A stretch of DNA of 64,000 bases, taken from contig NZ_JABJRC010000001.1 of NCBI RefSeq assembly GCF_013131805.1, positions 1,364,001 through 1,428,000 of the forward strand. Direction: 5' to 3'. Shown in pieces: positions 23,332-32,310 of the stretch. This stretch comes from Kribbella sandramycini (GTDB lineage: Bacteria > Actinomycetota > Actinomycetes > Propionibacteriales > Kribbellaceae). Positions within the stretch are counted from its first letter, which is position 1; each line of letters opens with the position of its first letter. The translations under genes and the position numbers were made by a program. The notes beneath the pieces are model-generated. The model was not told the origin of the DNA. It made no database searches and saw nothing but the letters and a program-made list of their open reading frames with translations.

Positions 23332-23742
23332 CTAGGTGCGGGAGCGGACCTGGCGGCGTTTGGGTACGCATCCCTGGATGAGCGGGACGCCGTCGATCGG
23401 CGGCGGCTCCGGTGGTACGACCGGTTGGTCCGCGCTCAGCACGAGGATGCCGCGGGCCAGCAACTGGCTGAACTTCGACTGCGGGTCGTCGGGGCTGCCG
23501 AGCAGGCTGAGCATCGGGACGATGATCGCGTCCACATGCGGTTCTTCAGCAGCTTCGAGTAGCAGGCGGAAACCGTCCGGGTCGGTGAGGGCGTCGTCGA
23601 GGTGCACAGTGCCCAGAGTGTGACCTTGGAGTTTGGCTGCCTCGGCGAGCATTTGTTGTTCGGCGCCGATCTCGTAGTGCCGCAGTGAGCACCGCCGCAG
23701 GACGTATCCCAGGGCGAGTGGCTTCGGGCGGCCGATCATCAT
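23332..23742 (-). CDS. Small protein with resolvase-N-like pattern, tail gene of sugar operon
   Basis: 136 residues. LALGYVLRRCSLRHYEIGAEQQMLAEAAKLQGHTL, LTDPDGFRLLLEAAEEPHVDAIIVPMLSLLGSP follows the sheet/helix rhythm of serine-recombinase N-terminal domains. The normal catalytic Ser/Arg pattern is not clear and there is no C-terminal recombinase or HTH part. Its ATG directly follows the TAG of the FGGY kinase, so it is expressed from the same mRNA. I do not recognise a function; it may be a domesticated regulatory or accessory domain. Confidence 0.55.
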   Translation of the reverse strand: MMIGRPKPLALGYVLRRCSLRHYEIGAEQQMLAEAAKLQGHTLGTVHLDDALTDPDGFRLLLEAAEEPHVDAIIVPMLSLLGSPDDPQSKFSQLLARGILVLSADQPVVPPEPPPIDGVPLIQGCVPKRRQVRSRT

Positions 23743-25239
23743 CTACTCGCCCCCGTCCGTTGTCTGCACCGACCGAGCCAGTCGGTGCACCTGGCGTCGA
23801 GTCGCCGGGTAGAGCTCGGCGTACGTGCGAAAGAGCGTTGCGTACGTCGAGGTGGTCGCTGGGTTCGGCTGGACGGTGTGGTCGAGCTGAGCCCAGTCGG
23901 TCTCCGCTGGTACGAGCCCGACGCCGATGGCGGCCATCAGGGCATCGCCGTACGCAGCTCCGATCGTTTGCGCAGGCACCTGCTGGGACAGACCGGTGAC
24001 ATCGCTGACGATCTGTGTCCACAGGCCGCCCTGCGTGCCACCACCAACGGCTACTACCCGCGCCGGCTGCCCCGCTGCGGCCTCGAACTCGGCGACGATC
24101 TGGCGGACGCCGCAGGCGATGCCTTCGTACGTCGCTCGGAGCAGGTGACCACGCTGGTGCCGCAGTGTCAGCCCAGCGATCACTCCACGCGCCAGCGGGT
24201 CGTAGATCGGCGTCCGCTCGCCACTGAAGTACGGGAGCATCACCAGGCCCTCACTACCGGCCGGCACTGCCGCAGCCTCACACACGAGGGTGTCGAACGG
24301 CACTCCCCCGGTCAGCTCCTGCAGCCAGTTGGTGATGATGCCGGACGTCGCCATCCCAGCAGCCAGAGTGTGTGAACCACGCTCGACGCCGGACGTCGTC
24401 CACAGCCCGCGCACACTGGTCGGAGCGGTCAGCACCTGGACGAAGAACATCGTCGAGCCGTACATGAGCATCAGATCGCCCGGACGGCGGACTCCGACGC
24501 TGAAGGCCTCAGCCCACGCGTCAACAGTCCCTGCGAGCACCGGCGTACCGACTGCGAGCCCAGTCGCGGCGGCTGCCTCGGCGTGCAGGTTGCCAACCAC
24601 CTCAGCCGGCCACACCAGCCGCGGCAACGCCAGACCGGGCAGGACGGCCTCAACCCAGTCAGTTGCCCAGTCCTGCAACTGGATGTCGTAGAACGGGTCG
24701 CACTGGCTGGCTGTGTGGTGGTCGAGTACCCACTCCCCGGTCAGCCGCGCCACGACGTACGTGTGTGCGCTGAACCACCGGTCCTGCGGCTGCCAGGCGT
24801 CACCGGCTTCACGGCGTAGCCAGGCCAGCTTGGGCCCGATCGCCTGGCTGGACAGGTCTTTCCCGCAACGGACCAGGATCGCGTCCGCGCCGAGCCGAGT
24901 GGTGATCTCGTCGATCTCCGCGGTCGCTCTGGTGTCGACGCCGTACAGGATCGCCGGACGCCGAGGCTGCAGCTCCGCATCGGTCTGTACGACGCATGGG
25001 CCGAGCCCGGACACGCAGACCGCGGCGACCCGCGCTTCCGGGTGCGCTGTGGTCAGCTCGCGCAGTACTGCGACGACATCGCCCCACCAGTCCTGTTCGG
25101 CGTCCATCTCTGCCCAGCCGGGCTGCGGGAAGGTCGGTGCGTGGTCCCGGCGTGCGGTGGCGACCAGAGTGCCATCCGGACCGGTGAGCACGCCTTTCGT
25201 GCTACCTGTGCCGATGTCGACGCCGATCAGGTAGCTCAT
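23743..25239 (-). CDS. FGGY-family carbohydrate kinase
   Basis: 498 residues, two actin-like ATPase domains. N-terminal IGVDIGTGSTKGVL is the phosphate-1 loop, and GTVDAWAEAFSVG and LMLMYGSTMF lie in the substrate/ATP cleft. The C-terminal FGGY-type motif region reads VVAVGGGTQGGLWTQIVSDVTGLSQQVP. Xylulokinase-like kinases of this kind phosphorylate the sugar or polyol imported by the neighbouring ABC transporter. ATG 25239 overlaps the permease stop by 4 nt; the frame remains open far upstream but without homology. The exact sugar is not readable. Confidence 0.88.
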   Translation of the reverse strand: MSYLIGVDIGTGSTKGVLTGPDGTLVATARRDHAPTFPQPGWAEMDAEQDWWGDVVAVLRELTTAHPEARVAAVCVSGLGPCVVQTDAELQPRRPAILYGVDTRATAEIDEITTRLGADAILVRCGKDLSSQAIGPKLAWLRREAGDAWQPQDRWFSAHTYVVARLTGEWVLDHHTASQCDPFYDIQLQDWATDWVEAVLPGLALPRLVWPAEVVGNLHAEAAAATGLAVGTPVLAGTVDAWAEAFSVGVRRPGDLMLMYGSTMFFVQVLTAPTSVRGLWTTSGVERGSHTLAAGMATSGIITNWLQELTGGVPFDTLVCEAAAVPAGSEGLVMLPYFSGERTPIYDPLARGVIAGLTLRHQRGHLLRATYEGIACGVRQIVAEFEAAAGQPARVVAVGGGTQGGLWTQIVSDVTGLSQQVPAQTIGAAYGDALMAAIGVGLVPAETDWAQLDHTVQPNPATTSTYATLFRTYAELYPATRRQVHRLARSVQTTDGGE

Positions 25240-26231
25240 GCGGTCACCCTCCGGCGTGCGAACAGCCCGGACAAGGCAGTTCCCCAGGTGTTCAGCAAGA
25301 CCATGGTGACCAGTAACAGACCCTGGCAAATGTTCACCACGTGCGAGCTGACACTGAGCGAGAGCAGACCGGCGCCGAGCAGCTGCATCGCGATCGCAGC
25401 GATCACGACACCGGCGACGGTCAGGTAGCCGCCTTCCGGATCCACACCGGCGAGGACGGCGATCACCACCGCCAACAGCACGTACGACGCGCCGTAGTCC
25501 GAGTTTGCACCGCCGGCACGGGCGGAAATGATCAGACCGGCCACGCCACCGAGCGCACCGCTCATTACGTACGTCGCCAGCAGCACTCGGGCGCGGCGGA
25601 TCCCGCTGAAGTCCGCCGCGGTCGGGTTGGCCCCGACAAGCCGCATCCGGAAGCCCAGCGGTGTCTTGGCGACAACTACGCCGACAATCGCGGCCACGAT
25701 CAGCATGACCCAGAAGATCAACGGGACCCCGGCCACGGTCACCAGTGCGATCCGGGTGAAGGACTCCGGCAGCCCTTTCACCACAGTGCCGCCCGATGCG
25801 ACCAGCGCTAGCCCCGAGAAGAGCTGACCGGTCGCCAGCGTGGCCAGAATCGGCGGCACGTGCTTGTAGCCGACCAGCAGCCCGTTGACCGCGCCACAAG
25901 CCAGCGCGGTACCAACTGCGCCCAGCAACGCCAGACCGGTCGACTGGCCGTTCGTCATCAGCAGCGCCGCCACCACGCCGGACAGGTTGGCGATCGACAC
26001 AACCGACAGGTCGATCCCGGCCGTCAGCATGGTCAACGCCATCGCGAGGCTGAGAATCGCGACCTCGGGGGACGCGAGTTCGACGTACTGAAGGTTCTGG
26101 CCGCTGAGGAAGACGGACGGATTCAGTACGCCGAAGACCACCACGATCGCCACCGCGACGACCAGCAGCCGGATGAAGCTGGCGCGGCCGCCCATCGTGA
26201 GGAGGAGAGTGCGGAAGCGCTCAGAGGGCAT
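25236..26231 (-). CDS. Sugar ABC transporter permease (RbsC/RhaP-type), second copy
   Basis: About 331 residues, 8-10 membrane segments, BPD_transp_2 family. Signature LAMALTMLTAGIDLSVVSIANLSGVVAALLM (the 'GGIDLSVG' region) and VGANPTAADFSGIRRARVLLATYVMSGALGGVAGLI are classic for ribose/AI-2/rhamnose-type permeases. The start chosen is ATG 26231 with GGAG seven bases upstream; ATG 26258 is possible. It pairs with the other permease as a heterodimer and is translationally coupled to the kinase. A gap of about 155 bp separates it from the first permease. Confidence 0.86.
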   Translation of the reverse strand: MPSERFRTLLLTMGGRASFIRLLVVAVAIVVVFGVLNPSVFLSGQNLQYVELASPEVAILSLAMALTMLTAGIDLSVVSIANLSGVVAALLMTNGQSTGLALLGAVGTALACGAVNGLLVGYKHVPPILATLATGQLFSGLALVASGGTVVKGLPESFTRIALVTVAGVPLIFWVMLIVAAIVGVVVAKTPLGFRMRLVGANPTAADFSGIRRARVLLATYVMSGALGGVAGLIISARAGGANSDYGASYVLLAVVIAVLAGVDPEGGYLTVAGVVIAAIAMQLLGAGLLSLSVSSHVVNICQGLLLVTMVLLNTWGTALSGLFARRRVTA

Positions 26232-26386
26232 CTGGGGACTCCACGTCGTAGCGAGCATGTACTCGGTGCGGTAGCTCGGTGCGCGGGGGCGGAGGGTTCG
26301 ATGCGGAGCATCGTGCCCTTTGCACCCGTGCGGCGAGATGCCGTGCCGAGTGCAGCGCAGTAGACGTGGGGTTCCCAGATGCCCTC

Positions 26387-27406
26387 TTAGGCATTGGTCA
26401 CCTCCGGCGCCGGCGCGTCGAGGATGGGGCGGATGCGTTGCCTACGGCCGATCGCGGTCTGCAGGAGGATGCCGGCGATCAGCAACGCGCCCACGGCCGC
26501 GCGCTGCCAGATCGTCGGGATGCCGAGTGGGACGAGGGACGCGGTGACCAGTGAGATCAGCAGGACGCCCAGGACCGCGCCGCGCACGGTGCCCTTGCCA
26601 CCGGCGATCGCCACACCGCCGAGGACGACGGCGGCCAGCGTGTCCAGCTCGCGGCCCATGAACGTCGTCGGATCCGCGCGACCGCTCAAGGTGACCGAGA
26701 TGATCCCGGCCAGCCCGGCGACCGCGCCGGCGATCGCGAACACCAGCACCCGGGTGCGGGGTACCGAGATCGCGGCCCGCGACGCCGCTTCGGCGTCCCC
26801 GCCGACCGCGAAGACGCTGCGGCCGGCGATCGTGAAGCGCAGGAACGCCCAGACCAGCACGCAGACCACGAGGACGACGAGGATCAGGATGTTCAGGCTG
26901 GTCGTCCCGCGGACGGCGCCTTTGGCGGTGAACAGATGGGTGCTGCCGAGACTCTGCAGCGGTTGCGGGAGCGTCGAGATCACTTCGCCGCCGACGAACG
27001 CGAACATCGTGCCGAGGTAGATCGAGCTGGTCGCCAGCGTCGCGATCAGCACCGACGTCCGGGCCACGATCACCACCGCCGCGTTCACCAGGCCGAGCCC
27101 GAGGCCGATCGCCGTACTGAGCGCGAACACCGGCAGCGCGCCGAACGGGCCGTCGCCCTGCGGGCCGTACTTCACCGTCGCGTACGCCGAAAGGATGCCG
27201 ACGGCAAGGAACGAGACGTCGATCCCGCCGGAGACCACGACCAGCATCACGCCGACCGCGAACAGGATGCCGACCATCGAGGCGGTCAGCACGTTGAACA
27301 GCGTCTGCAGGCCGAAGAAGTCGGGGAACTTCAGGCTGACCGCGAGCACCAGCAGGGCCATCAGCCCGATCAGCAGCAGCTCCTGGTTCGCCAACACCCG
27401 TCTCAT
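26387..27406 (-). CDS. Sugar ABC transporter permease (RbsC/RhaQ-type), first copy
   Basis: 339 residues, BPD_transp_2 family with 8-10 hydrophobic helices. GVMLVVVSGGIDVSFLAVGILSAYATV carries the conserved GGIDVS motif, and VGGDAEAASRAAISVPRTRVLVFAIAGAVAGLAGII is the cytoplasmic EAA-like loop region. It forms the membrane channel with the second permease. Its start overlaps the ATPase stop by ATGA (27403-27406), so it is tightly coupled to the ATP-binding subunit. Confidence 0.87.
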   Translation of the reverse strand: MRRVLANQELLLIGLMALLVLAVSLKFPDFFGLQTLFNVLTASMVGILFAVGVMLVVVSGGIDVSFLAVGILSAYATVKYGPQGDGPFGALPVFALSTAIGLGLGLVNAAVVIVARTSVLIATLATSSIYLGTMFAFVGGEVISTLPQPLQSLGSTHLFTAKGAVRGTTSLNILILVVLVVCVLVWAFLRFTIAGRSVFAVGGDAEAASRAAISVPRTRVLVFAIAGAVAGLAGIISVTLSGRADPTTFMGRELDTLAAVVLGGVAIAGGKGTVRGAVLGVLLISLVTASLVPLGIPTIWQRAAVGALLIAGILLQTAIGRRQRIRPILDAPAPEVTNA

Positions 27407-28884
27407 GCGGTGACCGCCTCGACAACGGTGTCTTCGCGCAACTGGTCACCGCTCAGCTCGCGCACGATCCGGCCGCTGCGGACGACGAGCACCCGGTGGC
27501 ACATCGAGATCAGCTCGGGCACGTCGTCGCTGATGATCAGCACGCCCAGCCCCTGCAGGGACTGCGCGTTCAGGACGCCGAGGATGTCGAACTTGGAGCC
27601 GACGTCGACGCCGACCGTCGGGCCGTTCAGGATCAGCACCTTCGGCTCGCCGACCAGCCACTTACCGAGCAGGACGCGCTGCGCGTTCCCGCCGGACAGC
27701 GAGCGGACCGGGTCGGTCAGCTTGCCGAGCTTGATCCGCAGATCGCGGACGACCGACGACTTGCGCCGTTCGATCGCCGGGCCGTTCAGGAAGCCGCGGC
27801 GGGCCGGCAGGTGCGTAGCGACGAGGTTGTCGCCGATCGGCTGGTCGAGGAACAGGCCCTGGGTCAGCCGATCGGCCGGCACGTAACCGATCCCGGCCGC
27901 GACGCCGTCGCTGAGCGACCGCACGTTGATCGCCTTGCCGAGGACCTCGACCGTCCCGGTCTGCGCGGGCCGGACGCCGCAGATCGCCTCGGCGATCTCC
28001 GTCCGGCCGGAGCCGAGCAACCCGGCCAGGCCGACGATCTCGCCCTGGCCGACCTCGAGATCGACATCCGCGAACAGGGGCTCCCGGCCGAGGCCGCGGA
28101 CCCGGAGCGCCGGGGCCCGGTTCTTGTTCCGCGGGGCGACCCGGTCGAAACTCTGACTGCCGCGGCCGGTCATCGTCTCGGCCAGCGACGCGTGGGTGAA
28201 CTCGTCCGGCCGGCCGCTGGTGACGACCGCGCCGTTGCGCAGCACGGTGACCCGCTCGGCGATCGAGAAGATCTCCTGCATCTTGTGCGAGATGAACGCG
28301 AGCGCGACCCCGGCCTCCTTCAGCCGGCCGACCGCCGCGAACAGCGCGTCGACCTCCTTCCAGGTCAGCGCCGTGGTCGGCTCGTCCATCGCGATGAACT
28401 TCGCCTCGTGCGCGAGCGCCCGCGCGATCGCGGTCAGCTGCCGCTCCGCGACGGTCAGCTCGCCGACCGGGATGTCCAGCTCGATCTCCACCCCGAGCCG
28501 TACGACGGCCCGCTCCGCCAGAGTGCGGGCCGCCGTACGGGAATAGAGCCGTCGCCCGCCGGCGACGGACCGCGGTAACGCGATGTTCTCCGCGGCGGTC
28601 AGGTTCGGCATCAGGCTGAAGTCCTGGTAGATGACCTCGATCCCGGCCGACAGCGCCTGACGCGGGGTCAGGTGGTCGTACGTCGTCCCGTCGACGATCA
28701 CCTGCCCGGACGTCGGCCGGTGCGCGCCGCTGATCACCTTCAGCAGCGTCGACTTGCCGCAGCCGTTCTCGCCCGCGATGCAGTGCACCTCGCCGGGCCG
28801 GAACGCCACGCTGACCTCGGTCAGCGCACGGACACCTCCGAAGCGTTTGGAGACGCCGACCGCCTCGACGATGGGAGCTGACAT
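27403..28884 (-). CDS. Sugar ABC transporter ATP-binding protein, two NBDs (RbsA/RhaT-type)
   Basis: 493 residues with duplicated nucleotide-binding domains. NBD1 has a canonical Walker A, GENGCGKST (about 38-46), and Walker B FIAMDEPTTAL. NBD2 has the degenerate loop GLLGSGRTE, signature LSGGNAQRVLLGKWL and Walker B-like VLILNGPTVGVD, where Asn-Gly replaces the usual Asp-Glu. Asymmetric sites are normal for this transporter class. It powers uptake with the two permeases and the lipoprotein. Its start shares one base with the binding-protein stop (TGATG). Confidence 0.9.
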   Translation of the reverse strand: MSAPIVEAVGVSKRFGGVRALTEVSVAFRPGEVHCIAGENGCGKSTLLKVISGAHRPTSGQVIVDGTTYDHLTPRQALSAGIEVIYQDFSLMPNLTAAENIALPRSVAGGRRLYSRTAARTLAERAVVRLGVEIELDIPVGELTVAERQLTAIARALAHEAKFIAMDEPTTALTWKEVDALFAAVGRLKEAGVALAFISHKMQEIFSIAERVTVLRNGAVVTSGRPDEFTHASLAETMTGRGSQSFDRVAPRNKNRAPALRVRGLGREPLFADVDLEVGQGEIVGLAGLLGSGRTEIAEAICGVRPAQTGTVEVLGKAINVRSLSDGVAAGIGYVPADRLTQGLFLDQPIGDNLVATHLPARRGFLNGPAIERRKSSVVRDLRIKLGKLTDPVRSLSGGNAQRVLLGKWLVGEPKVLILNGPTVGVDVGSKFDILGVLNAQSLQGLGVLIISDDVPELISMCHRVLVVRSGRIVRELSGDQLREDTVVEAVTA

Positions 28885-29921
28885 CAGAAGTCGTAGTTGC
28901 CGATCTCGGCCCTGGTCAGCACCAGCATCGCGTCGCCGAGGAAGACCTTGGGGTTCTGTGGGGAGACCGTGAGCTTCTCATAGCCCTTGACACCCAGATC
29001 GGTCCCCGCGGCGAGTTGCTTGCCCTCCACAATCAGCTTGGCGGCGCTCAGCATCGCCTCGCCGGCCAGCTGCGGATCCCACAGATAGATCGCGTCGATC
29101 GACCCGTCGTCGACGAACGACTTGGTCTGCGACGGAACGCCCGTCCCGAACACGCAGGTGTCGTTCTGCAGACCGGCCTCCTTGATCGCGCGCGCGATCC
29201 CCGGCACGTCCTCGGACGAGGCGCCCTGGAAACCGGCCAGCTTCGGATGCGCCTGGAGCAGCTCCTTGGCCTTGCGGTACGCCTGGTCGCCGTTGTTGTT
29301 CGACTCGACCGGCGCGCTGACGCGCTTCATCCCCGGGTACTTCTGCTGCTGCAGCTCGTACGCCGCCGTCGTCCAGGCCATGTGCGTCGCGGCAGTCAGC
29401 GTGCCGACGAACTGCACGTACTCACCGCCGTCCTTCATACACGCGGCCAGGTCGGTCATGATCTTCTGGCCGTACTTCGCGTTGTCGAACGCCTCGATAT
29501 CGGCGTCCACGTCGGTCAGCGCCGGGGCCTCGTGGGTGACCACCTTGATCCCCGCGGACCGGGCCTGTTTGATCACCGGGATCACCGAGCTCGGGTCCGA
29601 CGGGACGATCGCCAGCGCCGCGGGCTTCTGCGCGATCAGGCCCTGGATCAGGCTGACCTGCTGCTCGGGGCTGTTGGTCGACGGGCCGGTCTGGGTCGCC
29701 TTGACGTTCGCCGTGCTCGCGAACTCCTTGACACCGGAGTTCATCCGGTCGAACCAGGCGATCCCGGTCAGCTTCACGACGTTGATATAAGCGCCGCCCG
29801 CACTGGAAGAGGAGGAGGGGGGTCCGGCGGGCGGCGCCGTCGTGCCCTGGTCGACCGTGCCGCATCCGGCGAGGATCGCGATCAGTAGGCCGCCGGACAC
29901 TACCCGTGACGTCCTCAGCAT
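28884..29921 (-). CDS. Sugar ABC transporter substrate-binding lipoprotein
   Basis: 345 residues. The lipobox is LLIAILAGCG, with lipidated Cys at about residue 20, then a Ser/Pro-rich linker. A periplasmic-binding type I fold follows: GLIAQKPAALAIVPSDPSSVIPVIKQARSAGIKVVTHEA, a QGASSEDVPGIARAIKEAG segment and a late FGTGVPSQTKSFVDDGSIDAIYLWDP. The latter is most like RhaS/LsrB-type (rhamnose or autoinducer-2) binding proteins. Start ATG 29921 has AGGAGGAG upstream and is the first gene of the operon, divergent from the DeoR repressor. The ligand is inferred to be a sugar or polyol. Confidence 0.87.
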   Translation of the reverse strand: MLRTSRVVSGGLLIAILAGCGTVDQGTTAPPAGPPSSSSSAGGAYINVVKLTGIAWFDRMNSGVKEFASTANVKATQTGPSTNSPEQQVSLIQGLIAQKPAALAIVPSDPSSVIPVIKQARSAGIKVVTHEAPALTDVDADIEAFDNAKYGQKIMTDLAACMKDGGEYVQFVGTLTAATHMAWTTAAYELQQQKYPGMKRVSAPVESNNNGDQAYRKAKELLQAHPKLAGFQGASSEDVPGIARAIKEAGLQNDTCVFGTGVPSQTKSFVDDGSIDAIYLWDPQLAGEAMLSAAKLIVEGKQLAAGTDLGVKGYEKLTVSPQNPKVFLGDAMLVLTRAEIGNYDF

Positions 29922-29973
29922 GCGAAACTCCTCCTGGCGCGGTCGGCAAACCAGCGTTTGATGTCGCACGTTT

Positions 29974-30003
29974 CTGCACGACTCGCTGCACGAATTCGTG
30001 CAG
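29974..30003. promoter_or_regulatory. 18-bp perfect palindrome plus half-site, probable DeoR operator
   Basis: CTGCACGAATTCGTGCAG (29986-30003) is a perfect 18-bp palindrome. The half-site CTGCACGA recurs at 29974-29981, exactly 12 bases upstream in the same orientation. It sits between the divergent lipoprotein (29921) and DeoR (30164) starts, where an operator controlling both is expected. Confidence 0.65.
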
Positions 30004-30163
30004 TGCGCTCACTCTGGCGGCTGGTTCCGGTCTATGTCAATGGTTGAGTGACGGTCCGATTTCGGGCAGTTGCGACCTTACGGCCTGGTGACCGATGGTT
30101 TACAGTCGGGCACTACCCGGCGGCAAACGATTCACCGACGGACCGGCCAGAGGGAGGCGACGG

Positions 30164-30985
30164 ATGCGGTTGCGGCTGAACGCGCGGCAGCGGGCGATCC
30201 TTCGGGAGGTCGAGGGCCGCGAGTACGTCGAGGTCAAGGATCTCGCCCACCGCCTCGACGTCGACGTCTCCACGATCCGCCGCGACCTGCAGGGCCTCGT
30301 CCGCGACGACCTGGTCGAACGCCTGCACGGCGGCGTCCGCCGGCGGACGGCCGACATCCCGGCCGTCGCGATGGCGACCACCCCCGACACCGGCGTCGAC
30401 GCCATCGCGCACGCCGCCCGCCGGATGGTCCGCAACGGCGACCGGATCGCGCTCGGCGCGGGCGTCTGTATCGACCGGCTGGTCAGCACGCTGTTCGACG
30501 TCGAGGACCTGACCGTCGTCACCACCGACCTGCAGTCGGCCGAGCGGCTCAGCCGGCAGCCCAACATCCGGGTCGTCATCGCCGGCGGCGAACTCCGCGA
30601 CGCGCCTGGCTCCACGGTCGTCTCGGGCGCCGCCACCGCCGAGTTCCTCGCCGCTCAGCAAGCCGACTGGGTCTTCCTCGAGGTCGACGGCATCCACCCG
30701 TTCGCCGGGATCACCACCTCCCACACCTGGCACGTCTCCACCGCCCGCGCCCTGCTGTCCGCCGGCGACCGCCGCGTCGGCCTGGCCCGCTCCCAAGCCT
30801 TCGGCGCCCGCTGCGTCGGCTTCATCGCCGAGGCCTCCGAGCTCGACCTCGTCATCACCGACGACCGCCTCACCGACTCCGAACTCCCCGCCTTCGCCGG
30901 CCGGATCGTCCGCGCCTCCCTCGACCCCACCGACGACTGGCGCACCACCCAGCCCCCCACGTACCACCCGCCCCGCCGCCTCTAG
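30164..30985 (+). CDS. DeoR-family transcriptional repressor
   Basis: 273 residues. The N-terminal DeoR winged HTH is LNARQRAILREVEGREYVEVKDLAHRLDVDVSTIRRDLQGLVRDDLVERLHGG (about 4-57). A sugar-phosphate-binding DeoRC domain follows with the NGDRIALGAGVCIDRLVSTL loop and TDLQSAERLS. Start ATG 30164 has GGGAGG six bases upstream, preferred over an in-frame start 69 bases earlier. It likely represses the divergent sugar ABC/kinase operon and is released by the phosphorylated substrate made by the FGGY kinase. The 3' third is extremely C-rich at wobble positions. Confidence 0.88.
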   Translation: MRLRLNARQRAILREVEGREYVEVKDLAHRLDVDVSTIRRDLQGLVRDDLVERLHGGVRRRTADIPAVAMATTPDTGVDAIAHAARRMVRNGDRIALGAGVCIDRLVSTLFDVEDLTVVTTDLQSAERLSRQPNIRVVIAGGELRDAPGSTVVSGAATAEFLAAQQADWVFLEVDGIHPFAGITTSHTWHVSTARALLSAGDRRVGLARSQAFGARCVGFIAEASELDLVITDDRLTDSELPAFAGRIVRASLDPTDDWRTTQPPTYHPPRRL

Positions 30986-31119
30986 CTGCGGATCGGAACG
31001 CACGTCGCGATCGGGCGCGGGCTGGACACCTGCCACCTGCAGGCAGCCGGCGAAGACCTCACCGCCGACGTGAACGACAGCCGCGACCCACGCGCGTGAT
31101 GTGGCGCTGCTGAAAGGCA

Positions 31120-31698
31120 TCAGCAGATGGTTTCGGTACCTACCTTAAATGCCTTGCGGTGCAGGCGATCCAGGGGCGCCGCGGCCGGGATGGTTGCTAG
31201 CAGCAACTCGATCTGGCAGTGGGGTCGGGCGTTGCGGAGCTGGTCGACGACTACCAGTTCAGCGAGCAGATCCGTGGTCAGCTGGTCGAGCTCCCGGCGT
31301 ACGGCGTCCAGATCGGGACCGGTCGTCGGCACCTCGTCCGGGTGGGCCGCCCAGCGCTTCAGCAAACCTCGCTGCACCACCTTGCTCGCCTCGATCTGCG
31401 CCCGGAAGAAATCCGCGGTCTCCTCAGGATCGATACCGAGCTCGATCGCCTCCGCACGCACCGCCGTCAAGATCTGCTGCTCACGCACCGGATCGTCGAC
31501 CGGCCGCCCGCTGAAGTACTTCGACGCCGCCACCCGATCGCCGACCTCGATCCGCCGTACGACGAGCTCCGTCAGCTCGGCGAAGCCGACGCGAGCCGGC
31601 GCGACCGCCACGGTTGCCTCGCTCGCGAACGCCGGCGTCACCACCTGCCCGGTCGCGACGACCGCCACCACCAAGATCATCCGGCCAAGAACTCGCAT
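31120..31698 (-). CDS. Secreted chorismate mutase (AroQ gamma type)
   Basis: 192 residues with an N-terminal signal peptide (RMILVVAVVATGQVVTPAFA). It matches the exported *MtCM-type chorismate mutases: FAELTELVVRRIEVGDRVAASKYFSGRPVDDPVREQQIL carries active-site Arg/Lys residues, FFRAQIEASKVVQRGLL the Glu/Gln pair, and two late cysteines (RPHCQIEL and the C-terminal ETIC) can form the stabilising disulfide. It converts chorismate to prephenate outside the cytoplasm; the physiological purpose of exported forms is unsettled. The start is ATG 31698 with GGAGG close upstream. Confidence 0.85.
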   Translation of the reverse strand: MRVLGRMILVVAVVATGQVVTPAFASEATVAVAPARVGFAELTELVVRRIEVGDRVAASKYFSGRPVDDPVREQQILTAVRAEAIELGIDPEETADFFRAQIEASKVVQRGLLKRWAAHPDEVPTTGPDLDAVRRELDQLTTDLLAELVVVDQLRNARPHCQIELLLATIPAAAPLDRLHRKAFKVGTETIC

Positions 31699-31746
31699 CG
31701 GACCTCCACAACATCCCCAGTCGACCCGACCGAGCCTACGCGAGGC

Positions 31747-32142
31747 CTATGGTTTGCGAGCGCCCTGCGAGTCGACCCGGTACCAGTCGCCGGGCTGGGA
31801 CTTGGGGACGTTGGCGTTCTTCGCGGCGATCGCCTTCAGGTCGGTTCCGGCGAAGTAGACGGTGATGTTGCCCTTGAACCAGATGTCCTCCGCGGGCCGG
31901 CCACACCAGAAGAGGCCGAAGTCCTGTTGACGGGGCGAAAAGGCACGGGTGACCCGGTAGTTGCCGAGGTGGTCGTAGCCGTGGATGGCAGCGTTGTGGA
32001 ACTTGACGCCGTCGGCGTCCTTGATGACGCAGACCTCGACGTGCTGCCCGTTCTTACCGGCCCACGCGGAGCCCGGAGCGACAACTGACGACACGAGCAG
32101 CGCGGTGAGCACGAGGGCGCAGCGCTTCAACAGTCCTGACAC
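31747..32142 (-). CDS. Small secreted protein, unknown function
   Basis: 131 residues from GTG 32142 (AAAGGA site upstream). A signal peptide, LLKRCALVLTALLVSSVVAPGSAWA, is followed by a mature domain of about 100 residues with two Cys (VEVCVIKDADGV, LFWCGRP) and many aromatic residues, consistent with a small beta-sandwich closed by a disulfide. It is codirectional with and 48 bases upstream of the secreted chorismate mutase, so the two may be co-expressed. I do not recognise the family. Confidence 0.65.
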   Translation of the reverse strand: MSGLLKRCALVLTALLVSSVVAPGSAWAGKNGQHVEVCVIKDADGVKFHNAAIHGYDHLGNYRVTRAFSPRQQDFGLFWCGRPAEDIWFKGNITVYFAGTDLKAIAAKNANVPKSQPGDWYRVDSQGARKP

Positions 32143-32310
32143 GAAGACGTCCTTTCGAAGACAATTGATTGGCCGTTGCAGACTCGCCTGGTCTCGGTAT
32201 CACTCACCAGGCCGTTAGGTGGTCACTCGGAGCTCACGGCGGCGTGGTGAGCACAGATCGACTCGGCAATGACCTGGAGACCGAACTGCGCGGCCGCGAG
32301 CATCGCTCGC

